Source: JBBDIP01 sp964602455
GTDB taxonomy: Bacteria > Bacillota > Sulfobacillia > Fermentithermobacillales > Fermentithermobacillaceae
Length of the DNA stretch: 8,021 nt
Assembly (NCBI GenBank): GCA_964602455.1
Contig: CAZRRG010000094.1
Coordinates: 1-8,021, forward strand
Direction: 5' to 3'
Shown here: one piece after another, positions 1 through 6,077 of the stretch
How positions within the stretch are numbered: the stretch's first letter is position 1
Layout of the letters: the number at the start of each line of letters is the position of its first letter
Notes under the pieces: model-generated
The model's database searches: none
What the model was told of the DNA's origin: nothing
What the model saw: only the letters and a program-made list of their open reading frames with translations
Translations under genes and position numbers: made by a program

Positions 1-84
1 GGCCTCTTCAATCGAATGGCGCAACTCAGCGCGGAGTTCTAGGAGTCGTAGCGTGTGCCCAGTGGGAGCCGTGTCGAAGATGAC
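1..84 (-). pseudogene. ArsA-family ATPase fragment (N-terminal part missing; runs off the window edge)
   Basis: The minus strand from 84 to 1 reads 28 open codons starting VIFDTAPTGHTLRLL and ending in HSIEEA. The DTAPTGHTLRLL block is a signature of ArsA/Get3-type anion-transporting ATPases, which energise arsenite efflux or chaperone tail-anchored proteins. In that family the block normally lies well over 100 residues in, after the P-loop. Here it begins within three bases of the TAG (86-88) ending the glycoside hydrolase gene, so no P-loop can precede it. The frame stays open upstream to an ATG at 156, inside the hydrolase gene, but those codons do not resemble ArsA. I read it as a 5'-truncated remnant. 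An unusual short gene or a misjoined assembly remains possible. The family call is fairly secure; the pseudogene call is inference, because the rest lies outside the window. Confidence 0.6.
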
Positions 85-85
85 C

Positions 86-1321
86 CTACTTCGTGTATTT
101 GACCCCGTCGGTATACCTGTTAGCGGGGTTCCACAGCATGTAGGTCTCCATATCATGTTCGAAAACGGCTTCTATCTGGCCTCGGACTTCCACGGGGCCG
201 TACTTGATGCGCATTGAGAAGTCCTGGAGCCAGGGTCGGATCTTGGCCCGGAGCCCGGCAGTGCGTTCCAGGGCTTCATCCATGGCCTTGAAGACCACCT
301 CTTTGGGGTGGGCTTCAGGCACCTCGAAACCGTATATGCCGGCGTTGTAGTAGTGGGACGGGTAGACCATGGGGCTTATGAAGTCCACGCACTCGGCCAC
401 TTGCTCCAGCTTCTGTCCTATACCCATGTCGTCCTTTGCGATGGTGACAAACCCGAAGATGTCGGCGCTCAGGTAAGCCCGGTCGCCGATCTCGTCGGAC
501 ATGTACTGCAGAAAGGCGGCTATGCAGTCGCCGCGACCGTCGAACTCCTCGTGGCCCGGCATTAGTACGGAGCCGCTAGTCTCCATGCCCCGGGAGCTGT
601 CGGGGAAACGAACGTAGTCCAGCTGAATCTCATCAAACCCCATATCGAGCGCCCACAGGGCGACATCCCTCACGAACTCCCAGTTCTTCCGGTCGTACGG
701 GTTAAGCCACAGCATGCCGTCCCTGGCGCGCCACAGGCTCCCGTCAGCGTTCCTTATCGCTCTCTCAGGCTCTGCCTTGGCGCGGTATGGGTCCTGGAAA
801 GCCACTATACGGGCTATCATGTAATAGTCTAGGTCGCTCAGCACTCTTATAAGGGCGGGAAAGTGAGTGTATCTGGCCGCTAGACTGGGCACGTTTTCCG
901 GAGGCGTCGTCGGCACCCTACCTGAGTTGTCCTTGACGTCGATCACGAACGAGTTGAGTCCCTCGTGACTCCTGACATACTCCATGACAGACTTCATGAT
1001 CGAGGGAGTCCCTGCCGAGTCCATGGTGAGGTAGATAGCCCTGGCGGTCAGGGCCTTCTCCATCGGAGCGGGTTGGTCTACCGGCGCCGGAGGCTCCATT
1101 ATGACTAGAGGCGGCTCGTCAGGCTGAACCGGTTCTCCGCCAAAGAACTCAATGCCCCACTCGCCCAGGTATCCCGCGCGCCCTGCGAAAAAGGCGCTTA
1201 CAAGCACGATCGCTATGAGGCTGTATAACGCGATCTTCCTCTCTCTAGTCTTGCGACGTCTGCGAAGCTCAGCAGCATCAGTGATAGTGGCAGCAACCTG
1301 TGTGCGATTCGCGTCCGGCAT
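86..1321 (-). CDS. Membrane-anchored putative glycoside hydrolase (DUF4015 type)
   Basis: This 411-residue protein resembles the DUF4015 'putative glycoside hydrolase' family, a TIM-barrel group related to carbohydrate-active enzymes whose substrate is generally not established. A basic N-terminus (RRRRKTRERK) precedes one hydrophobic helix at about residues 30-47, probably an uncleaved anchor, then a Pro-rich linker (about 64-86). The catalytic-type domain fills about 95-400. Visible blocks are FVIDVKDNSGRV (125-136), DEIQLDYVRFP (230-240), SADIFGF (285-291), DFISPMVYPSHY (313-324) and a C-terminal MLWNPANRYT. The acidic residues in the DEIQLD block are candidates for catalysis. I chose the ATG at 1321 because GGGAG lies 9 bases upstream; an in-frame ATG at 1336 has only a weak AGGCAAG-like site. 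It is divergent from the sigma-factor operon. It likely acts outside the membrane on cell-wall or extracellular polysaccharide, which is inference. Confidence 0.85.
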   Translation of the reverse strand: MPDANRTQVAATITDAAELRRRRKTRERKIALYSLIAIVLVSAFFAGRAGYLGEWGIEFFGGEPVQPDEPPLVIMEPPAPVDQPAPMEKALTARAIYLTMDSAGTPSIMKSVMEYVRSHEGLNSFVIDVKDNSGRVPTTPPENVPSLAARYTHFPALIRVLSDLDYYMIARIVAFQDPYRAKAEPERAIRNADGSLWRARDGMLWLNPYDRKNWEFVRDVALWALDMGFDEIQLDYVRFPDSSRGMETSGSVLMPGHEEFDGRGDCIAAFLQYMSDEIGDRAYLSADIFGFVTIAKDDMGIGQKLEQVAECVDFISPMVYPSHYYNAGIYGFEVPEAHPKEVVFKAMDEALERTAGLRAKIRPWLQDFSMRIKYGPVEVRGQIEAVFEHDMETYMLWNPANRYTDGVKYTK

Positions 1322-1338
1322 CAGTGGCTCTCCCATTC

Positions 1339-1358
1339 TTGCCTGCTAGGCGAGGCAA
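1339..1358. repeat. Nested inverted repeat upstream of the glycoside hydrolase
   Basis: TTGCCT (1339-1344) pairs with AGGCAA (1353-1358), and an inner GCCT/AGGC pair (1341-1344 with 1348-1351) overlaps it. The two pairings are mutually exclusive. The dyad lies 18 bases upstream of the preferred hydrolase start, so it could be an operator or a small 5'-UTR hairpin. Short dyads are common by chance, so the functional reading is weak. Confidence 0.25.
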
Positions 1359-1508
1359 TTACAGCTCATTTCTCCACAAGACGAAAGAAAACCTCTTGTT
1401 GTTTCCACCTCTCTGCAATCTGCAAGCACTGCTCTCAGAAAGCTTGTAACCAAGATACTGCGTATGAACTTCAGGCGTGCTTCTGCGTTAACCATATTGG
1501 ACGCGTTC

Positions 1509-1516
1509 GGAGGTGA
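1509..1516 (+). promoter_or_regulatory. Shine-Dalgarno site that fixes a TTG start for the sigma factor
   Basis: GGAGGTGA lies five bases before the in-frame TTG at 1522 (eight bases if only GGAGG is counted), which is ideal spacing. A GTG at 1513 in the same frame overlaps this site and has no site of its own. The match to the anti-Shine-Dalgarno sequence therefore supports the TTG. Confidence 0.65.
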
Positions 1517-1521
1517 ACAGA

Positions 1522-2028
1522 TTGGATCTCGGGGAGCTCGTGTCTCTGCACCAGGCAAGCCTGTTCGCCTTCTTGTTCAGGATGAGCGGGGACCGGACAG
1601 TAGCCGAAGACTTGATGCAGGAGACGTTCGTGCGAGCGCTCAGGGCGAGCGCCACGTACCGGCCGGAGGGAAAGGTATCGGCGTGGCTCTTCAGCATCGC
1701 GGCGAACCTGTGCAAGGACTACTGGCGCAGGCAGGCCAAACGCGAATGTGCGCCCCTATGTGACGATAGTCTTGAACGCGCCTCGGGCGGAGCCCCTTCT
1801 CCCGAGGACCGCTTGATGCAGAAAACCGACGCTCTGCTGGTCCGCCGCGCGCTCCTCCAGCTGCCTGTGGAGCAGCGGAGTCCGCTTGTTTTGTTCTACT
1901 ACCACGACATGAGCTACAAGGAGATCGCCGAGTGCCTTGTGCTCCCCGTGGGTACTGTGAGATCCCGTATCCATTGCGGGAAAGAACGACTGAAATCGCT
2001 TCTGGAAGGAGCCGTCGTCCATGACTGA
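1522..2028 (+). CDS. ECF-family RNA polymerase sigma factor
   Basis: A 168-residue group 4 (ECF) sigma factor, which directs RNA polymerase to a dedicated promoter set, usually under control of a membrane anti-sigma factor. Region 2 spans about residues 10-70: LFAFLFRM, then the AEDLMQETFVRALR core-binding segment, then the WLFSIAANLCKDYWRR segment associated with -10 recognition. Region 4 spans about 110-162, with LLQLPVEQRSPLVLFYYHDMS followed by the YKEIAECLVLPVGTVRSRIH helix-turn-helix. There is no region 1 or 3, and the length is typical for ECF factors. The start is a TTG placed by an upstream GGAGGTGA; a GTG at 1513 would add three residues. Its last eight bases overlap the start of the next gene, implying translational coupling with a likely regulator. 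Autoregulation is common in such operons, but I could not identify a convincing promoter upstream. The family is certain; the stimulus is unknown. Confidence 0.93.
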   Translation: MDLGELVSLHQASLFAFLFRMSGDRTVAEDLMQETFVRALRASATYRPEGKVSAWLFSIAANLCKDYWRRQAKRECAPLCDDSLERASGGAPSPEDRLMQKTDALLVRRALLQLPVEQRSPLVLFYYHDMSYKEIAECLVLPVGTVRSRIHCGKERLKSLLEGAVVHD

Positions 2029-2317
2029 CTCGGATCTCGACCGTCTTCTCCAAGAGGACCGGGCATCACCCCTGACTGAGACGCCGGATGTCCGGATGAC
2101 GATCTCGGCAGTGAGACGGCGCACAGGCCTGGAAAAGAACGTATCCCCGGTGACGGACCGGCCCCCCTGGGCCCTGGTCGGATCTGCCGCTGCCCTGTGC
2201 CTGTGCACACCCCTCGTCTTGGTAGCTTCGGGCATGAGCCCGGTGGTGTTTGCGGTACCTGGGCTATTGCTCGTGGCATCGCAGGCTCTTGTACAAAGGG
2301 AGGTTGAACGCACGTGA
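2021..2317 (+). CDS. Small two-helix membrane protein, candidate anti-sigma factor
   Basis: This 98-residue protein has a hydrophilic N-terminal half (1-48) and two hydrophobic helices at about 51-70 and 74-91, ending in a charged tail (VQREVERT). I do not recognise a named family. The N-terminal segment, with an acidic helix (DLDRLLQED), a Pro-containing turn and a basic helix (VRMTISAVRRR), resembles the cytoplasmic sigma-binding part of small anti-sigma factors. No HXXXCXXC zinc motif is present, so it is not a ZAS-type anti-sigma factor. GGAAGGAG lies nine bases before the ATG. The gene overlaps the sigma factor by 8 bases (ATGACTGA) and the next gene by 4 (GTGA). Anti-sigma function is inferred from position, size and topology; a hypothetical membrane protein is the cautious alternative. 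Confidence 0.75.
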   Translation: MTDSDLDRLLQEDRASPLTETPDVRMTISAVRRRTGLEKNVSPVTDRPPWALVGSAAALCLCTPLVLVASGMSPVVFAVPGLLLVASQALVQREVERT

Positions 2318-3135
2318 AGCTGAAATCCGCCTTCGGGTACGCAGCCGTTATTCTATCGCTGGTGGCAGTGATAAGCGGAATACTAGGATACTCGTTCCGC
2401 ATTCCGCGTGACTTCGCTGAGTCCAGAGTGACCGGGGAAATGCTTGGGGAGATCGCCCGCTACCTCCAGGCTAATGGGTTAACTCCTGAACTTACGCAGC
2501 TAATGAACGAGGTCGACAAGCATGAGTTGTGGCTGGCGACTGTGGTGGCCGTGAAGGAGCCTGATGGAAACCAGCTCTATCCCTTTGGGGACAAGATCGC
2601 TGCGGCCACCGATCCGCTCCTGGTAGGTTTCACACTGGCGGATGTCTATCCCCGGGTATCCTACGGATTGGGCAAATACGAGAGGATCGACAATGCGGCT
2701 ATCACGATCAAGCTGCCTGACGGCTCAATGTGCACGGTCGCCGCGTTCGGAAAGCAGAATTGGGGGCGCACGTACTTAGCTCGGACCGTGTTCGTCGCCT
2801 CAGTGTTCGGCGCCTGGTTTACGATTGCTGCCTGGGTCGTCACTGATGTCAAGGAACGCCAGGTGGCAAGTCTGACAGGTTGGACGCTGCTCGCCGTGCT
2901 CACCGGGCCGGTAGCCCTGGGAGTGTGGCTCACTGCAAGGCCCAGTTACAGGGCCCGTTATTGCCCCGGTTGCGGATCGCAGATCGCCCCCGGTTCGGCA
3001 TACTGCACCCGTTGTGGCCACCCAATAGTGGCTACTTGTCCCAGGTGCGGCAGATCTGTGGACGTGGAGTGGGGATACTGCGGGAACTGCGGAACCGCGC
3101 TACGCGAAGAGCATAGCAACCTCGGTCTCGGTTAA
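2314..3135 (+). CDS. Membrane protein with C-terminal double zinc ribbon
   Basis: The 273-residue product has one hydrophobic helix near the N-terminus (about 9-28), a 125-residue soluble segment (about 29-152), two more helices (about 156-175 and 187-206) and a Cys-rich tail. The tail has two matching ribbons: C217-x2-C220-x10-C231-x2-C234 and C242-x2-C245-x10-C256-x2-C259, typical of double-zinc-ribbon modules. The soluble segment contains VVAVKEPDGNQLYPFG and TIKLPDGSMCTV stretches that loosely recall extracytoplasmic sensor folds, but I cannot assign a family. The GTG start overlaps the preceding stop in GTGA, and GGGAGG lies 10 bases upstream. As third gene of the sigma-factor operon it could be a signal-input partner of the candidate anti-sigma factor; this is inference from position. 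The zinc-ribbon call is firm and the function unknown. Confidence 0.85.
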   Translation: MKLKSAFGYAAVILSLVAVISGILGYSFRIPRDFAESRVTGEMLGEIARYLQANGLTPELTQLMNEVDKHELWLATVVAVKEPDGNQLYPFGDKIAAATDPLLVGFTLADVYPRVSYGLGKYERIDNAAITIKLPDGSMCTVAAFGKQNWGRTYLARTVFVASVFGAWFTIAAWVVTDVKERQVASLTGWTLLAVLTGPVALGVWLTARPSYRARYCPGCGSQIAPGSAYCTRCGHPIVATCPRCGRSVDVEWGYCGNCGTALREEHSNLGLG

Positions 3136-3186
3136 TGGTCTCCTCGACACTGAACTCCGGATTGGCTGCTTCATCGATATAGCACA

Positions 3187-3228
3187 CAACCTGGGGGCAC
3201 AGTTCCGAGAGAATGTGCCTCCAGGTTG
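3187..3228. terminator. Hairpin between convergent operons, candidate bidirectional terminator
   Basis: CAACCTGGGGGCACA (3187-3201) pairs with TGTGCCTCCAGGTTG (3214-3228). The stem is 15 bp with a single G-T wobble (on the complementary strand, an A-C mismatch), and the loop is 12 bases. It lies in the 130-base gap between the ends of the sigma-factor operon and the chemotaxis operon, where a shared terminator is expected. Neither side has a proper T tract; the plus side continues GATCTTGG. Intrinsic termination may therefore be weak, and the hairpin could instead stabilise 3' ends. Confidence 0.55.
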
Positions 3229-3265
3229 GATCTTGGTGCCAAGTCCCGCCGCTGCACTGCGGGCC

Positions 3266-3739
3266 CTATTTCTTGGCGTAGTAGCGGAGCGCGACCGAGA
3301 TCTCGATGTAGCCTACCGGCAACTCGATGGGTATAACCAGCCTCTGGATATCGACAGTTGATATCATGACGCCCTTGCCGGCGATGATGGTGGGCGGGGT
3401 AAGCTTGCAGATATAGCCGTGCTCCTCGAGACCTGCCGCTGCTTGGCCGGTGATGATGTTGCCCATCTCAGCGATGGACGACTCGGCCAGCTCGTTGAAC
3501 ATCGGGACCGGCTCTCCCAAGAGGTTCGCGGCGATCCCCTTGGCCGTCTTCTCCGACATGCTGTACAGCACCGTGCCCTCGGCGTCACCCGCGACCCCCA
3601 GCGCCACGTTGACCTCTCCGGATGTGGCCTTGGTCGACTCCAAGCGGAGCTGCCCCCTGGTCACTTCCATGTTCAGCTCCGTTTGAAGGAACTTGTACGC
3701 GGCATCCAAGAACGGGTTTACCAGACCGGCTTTAAACAT
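3266..3739 (-). CDS. cheX: CheY-P phosphatase CheX
   Basis: The 157-residue protein matches CheX, a dimeric phosphatase that dephosphorylates CheY-P to end the motor signal. It opens with the family-like N-terminus (LVNPFLDAAYKFLQTELNMEVTRG). It carries one catalytic D/S-x3-E-x2-N motif as S87-x3-E91-x2-N94 within ESSIAEMGNIITGQA, on the helix that contacts the CheY active site. The length is normal for CheX and shorter than the two-site CheC. It is the last gene of the operon: cheR stops six bases upstream, and the ribosome site GGGAGGTAA contains the cheR stop codon, so the two are probably coupled. The downstream hairpin at 3187-3228 could end the transcript. CheX rather than a truncated CheC is supported by the single site and the N-terminal sequence. 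Confidence 0.9.
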   Translation of the reverse strand: MFKAGLVNPFLDAAYKFLQTELNMEVTRGQLRLESTKATSGEVNVALGVAGDAEGTVLYSMSEKTAKGIAANLLGEPVPMFNELAESSIAEMGNIITGQAAAGLEEHGYICKLTPPTIIAGKGVMISTVDIQRLVIPIELPVGYIEISVALRYYAKK

Positions 3740-3745
3740 CTTGCA

Positions 3746-4645
3746 TTACCTCCCGTTACTAGTCGCCAACCGCCGGTAGAAGAACGGCTGTATCTGAACA
3801 AGACCGAACATGCCGGGGTTGAATATGGCTTCGGTGGCTCCGGTGAACAGAATGCCACCCTCTCTCAATGAGTTGGCCAGACCAGCGATGACCTGATTCT
3901 TGCCTTTGTCGGTGAAATAAATCAGCACATTCCTGCACATGACCAGGTCCATGCCGCTCGGGTATTGATCGGAGAGCAGGTTGGCGCGGCGAAAAGAGAC
4001 GATTTTCCGCAGCAGCTCGCCCGCCCGGTAGCCTGTCCCGTCACTCACGAAGTATTTGGCAAGGAGACTCCGCGGGATGCCCGCAACCTCCTGCTTGGTG
4101 TAGATAGCGGCTTCGGCCTTCTTCAGGCTCGGCAAGTCTATGTCGGTCCCGAGGACGGTGCTGCCTATGGCGCCCGCTTCGCACAGCGACATCGCCAGTG
4201 AGTAGGCCTCTTGCCCCGCTGACGAACCCGCGCTCCAAGCTTTGATGCCTTTGCCGCGGGCCAAGAGGTCCGGGAGCACCTTTTCGCGGAGCACCCTCCA
4301 CTGGTCCGGATTCCTGAAGAACTCGGAAACATTGATCGTCAGGTAATCAACGAGCGCGCGCAGCTTAGCCGGGTCCTTCTGCACCGAGTTCGCCAGGGAC
4401 GTGAAGTCCGGCATCCCGACGCGGGATCGGTAGCTCTCGAGCCGCCTGTGCATTTGCTGTCCCTTGTAGTTCTCAAGATCTATGTCGGTAAGCTTCTTCA
4501 CCTTCTGGCAGAAGTGCACGTAGTCAAGACCGTATATATGGATGTCGTCACGATCGACGCTTCCGCCCCTAGACTTCTGTACGGCGCCGGATGCCGGCAC
4601 TCCCAGCCCCGGTCCCCGGTCGAGTTGCTCAAGATTACCGCCCAT
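3746..4645 (-). CDS. cheR: Chemoreceptor glutamate methyltransferase CheR
   Basis: CheR transfers methyl groups from S-adenosylmethionine to glutamates of chemoreceptors and works against CheB in adaptation. The 299 residues comprise an unusual N-terminal tail of about 35 residues, the helical CheR N-domain (about 38-100), the TINVSEFFR motif (103-111) and the Rossmann-type methyltransferase domain. SAM-site blocks are WSAGSSAGQEAYSLAM (137-152), LGTDID (165-170), FRRANLL (218-224) and MDLVMCRNVLIYF (232-244). The commoner GCSTGEEPYS block appears here as GSSAGQEAYS; Gln in place of the first Glu occurs in other CheR proteins, so activity is expected. Its ATG shares one base with the cheB stop (TGATG), with GGAGGGAG just upstream, so translation is probably coupled to cheB. 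The Gly/Pro-rich N-terminal tail has no recognisable motif, and I see no good internal start that would remove it. Confidence 0.95.
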   Translation of the reverse strand: MGGNLEQLDRGPGLGVPASGAVQKSRGGSVDRDDIHIYGLDYVHFCQKVKKLTDIDLENYKGQQMHRRLESYRSRVGMPDFTSLANSVQKDPAKLRALVDYLTINVSEFFRNPDQWRVLREKVLPDLLARGKGIKAWSAGSSAGQEAYSLAMSLCEAGAIGSTVLGTDIDLPSLKKAEAAIYTKQEVAGIPRSLLAKYFVSDGTGYRAGELLRKIVSFRRANLLSDQYPSGMDLVMCRNVLIYFTDKGKNQVIAGLANSLREGGILFTGATEAIFNPGMFGLVQIQPFFYRRLATSNGR

Positions 4646-5718
4646 CAGGCTCCCTCCTCTGCGTCCCTGGCAAACCGCGTGATCGCGCCGGCGATCTTGG
4701 GAAGCGGCAGGACCTTATCGGACGCGCCTAGCTCTATACACGCTCTGGGCATTCCCCAGACAACGGACGTCGCTTCATCCTGGCAGAAGACTGTGGCGCC
4801 CAGAGATCTCGCGTTCTTTGCCCCCTTGGCCCCGTCGAACCCCATGCCTGTGAGGATGACAACCAGAAGTCTGGGGCCGAAGACAGGACCCGCGTCCATG
4901 AGAGTTACATCGACAGAAGGCCTCACGCCGTGCACCGGCGCTCCCTGGTCAAGGTGGACGCTGGGGTACTTGTCCACAGTGATTCTTGTGTGCCAGCCCC
5001 CCGGAGCGATCAGGATGGCACCCCGTTTGAACGTGTCACCCTCAACAGCCTCGGATACCGGCAGTTCCGCCAGCCCGTTCAGCCTCACAGCCATCGACTT
5101 CGTGAAGCCTGCCGGCATGTGTTGGACCACCAGCACACTGGTAGGCAAGTCTCGAGGCAGCCGCGTGAGCACCTCGTCCAGCGCCTGCGGGCCTCCGGTT
5201 GAGGAACCAATGATGACAAGGGAGTTGGAGAGCCCTCCGACCGCCGGAACCCGGGGTTCCGCCTGGTGCCTGTGCGGCACGCGTCGCCTGTGTCGCAGCC
5301 TGGCTGAAGCCGCGGACAACACTTTCCTGACCAGCTCGTCGGCTATAGGAGTGATGTTGATCCGGCTTTCAGGCTTAGCCAGGAAGTCGACGGCGCCCAG
5401 AGACAGTGCCTCGATGGTTGTCTCAGTCCCCTGTCCCGTAAGCGACGAAAACATGACCACCGGCACCGGCTTCTGCGCCATGATCGTGCCCAGCGCTGTG
5501 AGTCCGTCGACTCTGGGCATCTCGACGTCCATGACGATCACATGGGGAGACAGCTCGGCGTTCATCTGCACTGCCTCCGCGCCGTCTCGCGCCTCGCCGA
5601 CAACAATAATCCTGGGGCTGGCCTCAAGCGCCCGCCGCAAGAGGTGACGCATGAACAGCGAGTCATCAGCTATTAGGACCCTGACGTCCTTGGCGGCCTC
5701 CGGGGCCCCTACTGGCAC
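4645..5718 (-). CDS. cheB: Protein-glutamate methylesterase/deamidase CheB
   Basis: CheB removes receptor methyl esters and can deamidate receptor glutamines; CheA phosphorylates its receiver to activate it. The 357-residue protein has a receiver domain (about 12-125) with acidic pair D18/D19, phosphoacceptor D64 (VMDVEMP), S91 and K115. A basic linker (RLRHRRRVPHRHQ) follows, then the C-terminal methylesterase domain (about 165-350). The catalytic triad is visible as S173 in GSSTGGP, H200 in VQHMPAG and D295 in TGMGFDGA. Length and order are standard. The start is a GTG at 5718 with GAGGA five bases upstream, overlapping the end of cheY by 10 bases. The stop overlaps the cheR ATG by one base. 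No truncation or missing residue is seen. Confidence 0.96.
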   Translation of the reverse strand: MPVGAPEAAKDVRVLIADDSLFMRHLLRRALEASPRIIVVGEARDGAEAVQMNAELSPHVIVMDVEMPRVDGLTALGTIMAQKPVPVVMFSSLTGQGTETTIEALSLGAVDFLAKPESRINITPIADELVRKVLSAASARLRHRRRVPHRHQAEPRVPAVGGLSNSLVIIGSSTGGPQALDEVLTRLPRDLPTSVLVVQHMPAGFTKSMAVRLNGLAELPVSEAVEGDTFKRGAILIAPGGWHTRITVDKYPSVHLDQGAPVHGVRPSVDVTLMDAGPVFGPRLLVVILTGMGFDGAKGAKNARSLGATVFCQDEATSVVWGMPRACIELGASDKVLPLPKIAGAITRFARDAEEGA

Positions 5719-6065
5719 TGCTTCCTCACAGCCTCCATCAGCTTGTCGGGTTGGAAGGGCTTCACCACGAAGTCCTTGGCTCCGGCTCTGATCGCCTCCA
5801 GCACCATACTCCTTTGGCCGAGCGCCGTGACCATGATTACCTTTGCTGAATCGTCTATGGACTTGATGGCTTTCAGCGCCCCAATCCCATCGAGGACCGG
5901 CATGGTGATATCCATGAGAACCAAGTCCGGCTGCTCCGTCTTGTAGGCCTCTACCGCCTCAGCGCCGTTGGCAGCTTCGACAACGGAGAACCCCTCCCCG
6001 GTCAGAAGGCGCGAGGCTTTGGTTCTCATAAACATCGCGTCGTCTACCACAAGGACCTTAGTCAC
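5709..6065 (-). CDS. cheY: Chemotaxis response regulator CheY
   Basis: A 118-residue stand-alone receiver domain with no output domain, as expected for CheY, which carries the phosphoryl signal from CheA to the flagellar switch. Key residues are acidic pair D8/D9, phosphoacceptor D52 in LMDITMP, T80 in MVTALGQ and K102 in VVKPF. The aromatic switch position before the Lys is F99 (KDFVVKP) rather than the Tyr of enteric CheY. The sequence style (VLVVDDAMFMR, KASRLLTGEGF) is like Bacillota and Thermotoga CheY. It starts with GTG at 6065, with AGGAGGAG six bases upstream. The cheD stop TAG lies inside that ribosome site, so the two genes are probably coupled. CheC and CheX from the same operon are its likely phosphatases. 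Confidence 0.95.
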   Translation of the reverse strand: MTKVLVVDDAMFMRTKASRLLTGEGFSVVEAANGAEAVEAYKTEQPDLVLMDITMPVLDGIGALKAIKSIDDSAKVIMVTALGQRSMVLEAIRAGAKDFVVKPFQPDKLMEAVRKQCQ

Positions 6066-6077
6066 TGTGCACTCCTC

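Noticed and set aside
1..42. Plus-strand reading ending QLSAEF and TAG at 42, which could be the tail of a rightward gene
   Set aside because: The opposite strand encodes the far more specific ArsA signature over the same bases.
137..152. CheR SAM-motif changes (GSSAGQEAYS instead of GCSTGEEPYS; residue numbers of CheR given)
   Set aside because: Comparable Ser/Ala and Gln variants are known in functional CheR proteins, so this alone does not suggest loss of activity.
1435..1470. ECF-like promoter candidate (GAAAGC, 17-base gap, CGTA) upstream of the sigma factor
   Set aside because: The -35 part matches only loosely and such short motifs occur by chance; no second copy was found in the window to support it.
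1756..2402. Overlapping minus-strand open frames opposite the sigma factor and the small membrane protein
   Set aside because: Low-complexity Arg/Ser/Pro composition, no motif, and a well-supported plus-strand operon with ribosome sites and start-stop overlaps in the same place.
3245..3263. Small hairpin CCCGC/GCGGG just after the cheX stop
   Set aside because: A five-base stem with a nine-base loop is weak, and the longer hairpin nearby is a better terminator candidate.
4448..5647. Long plus-strand open frame (about 400 codons) opposite cheB and part of cheR
   Set aside because: Its translation is Ser/Thr/Pro-rich with no recognisable domain. The minus strand carries complete CheB and CheR motifs, so it is an antisense shadow of GC-rich coding DNA.
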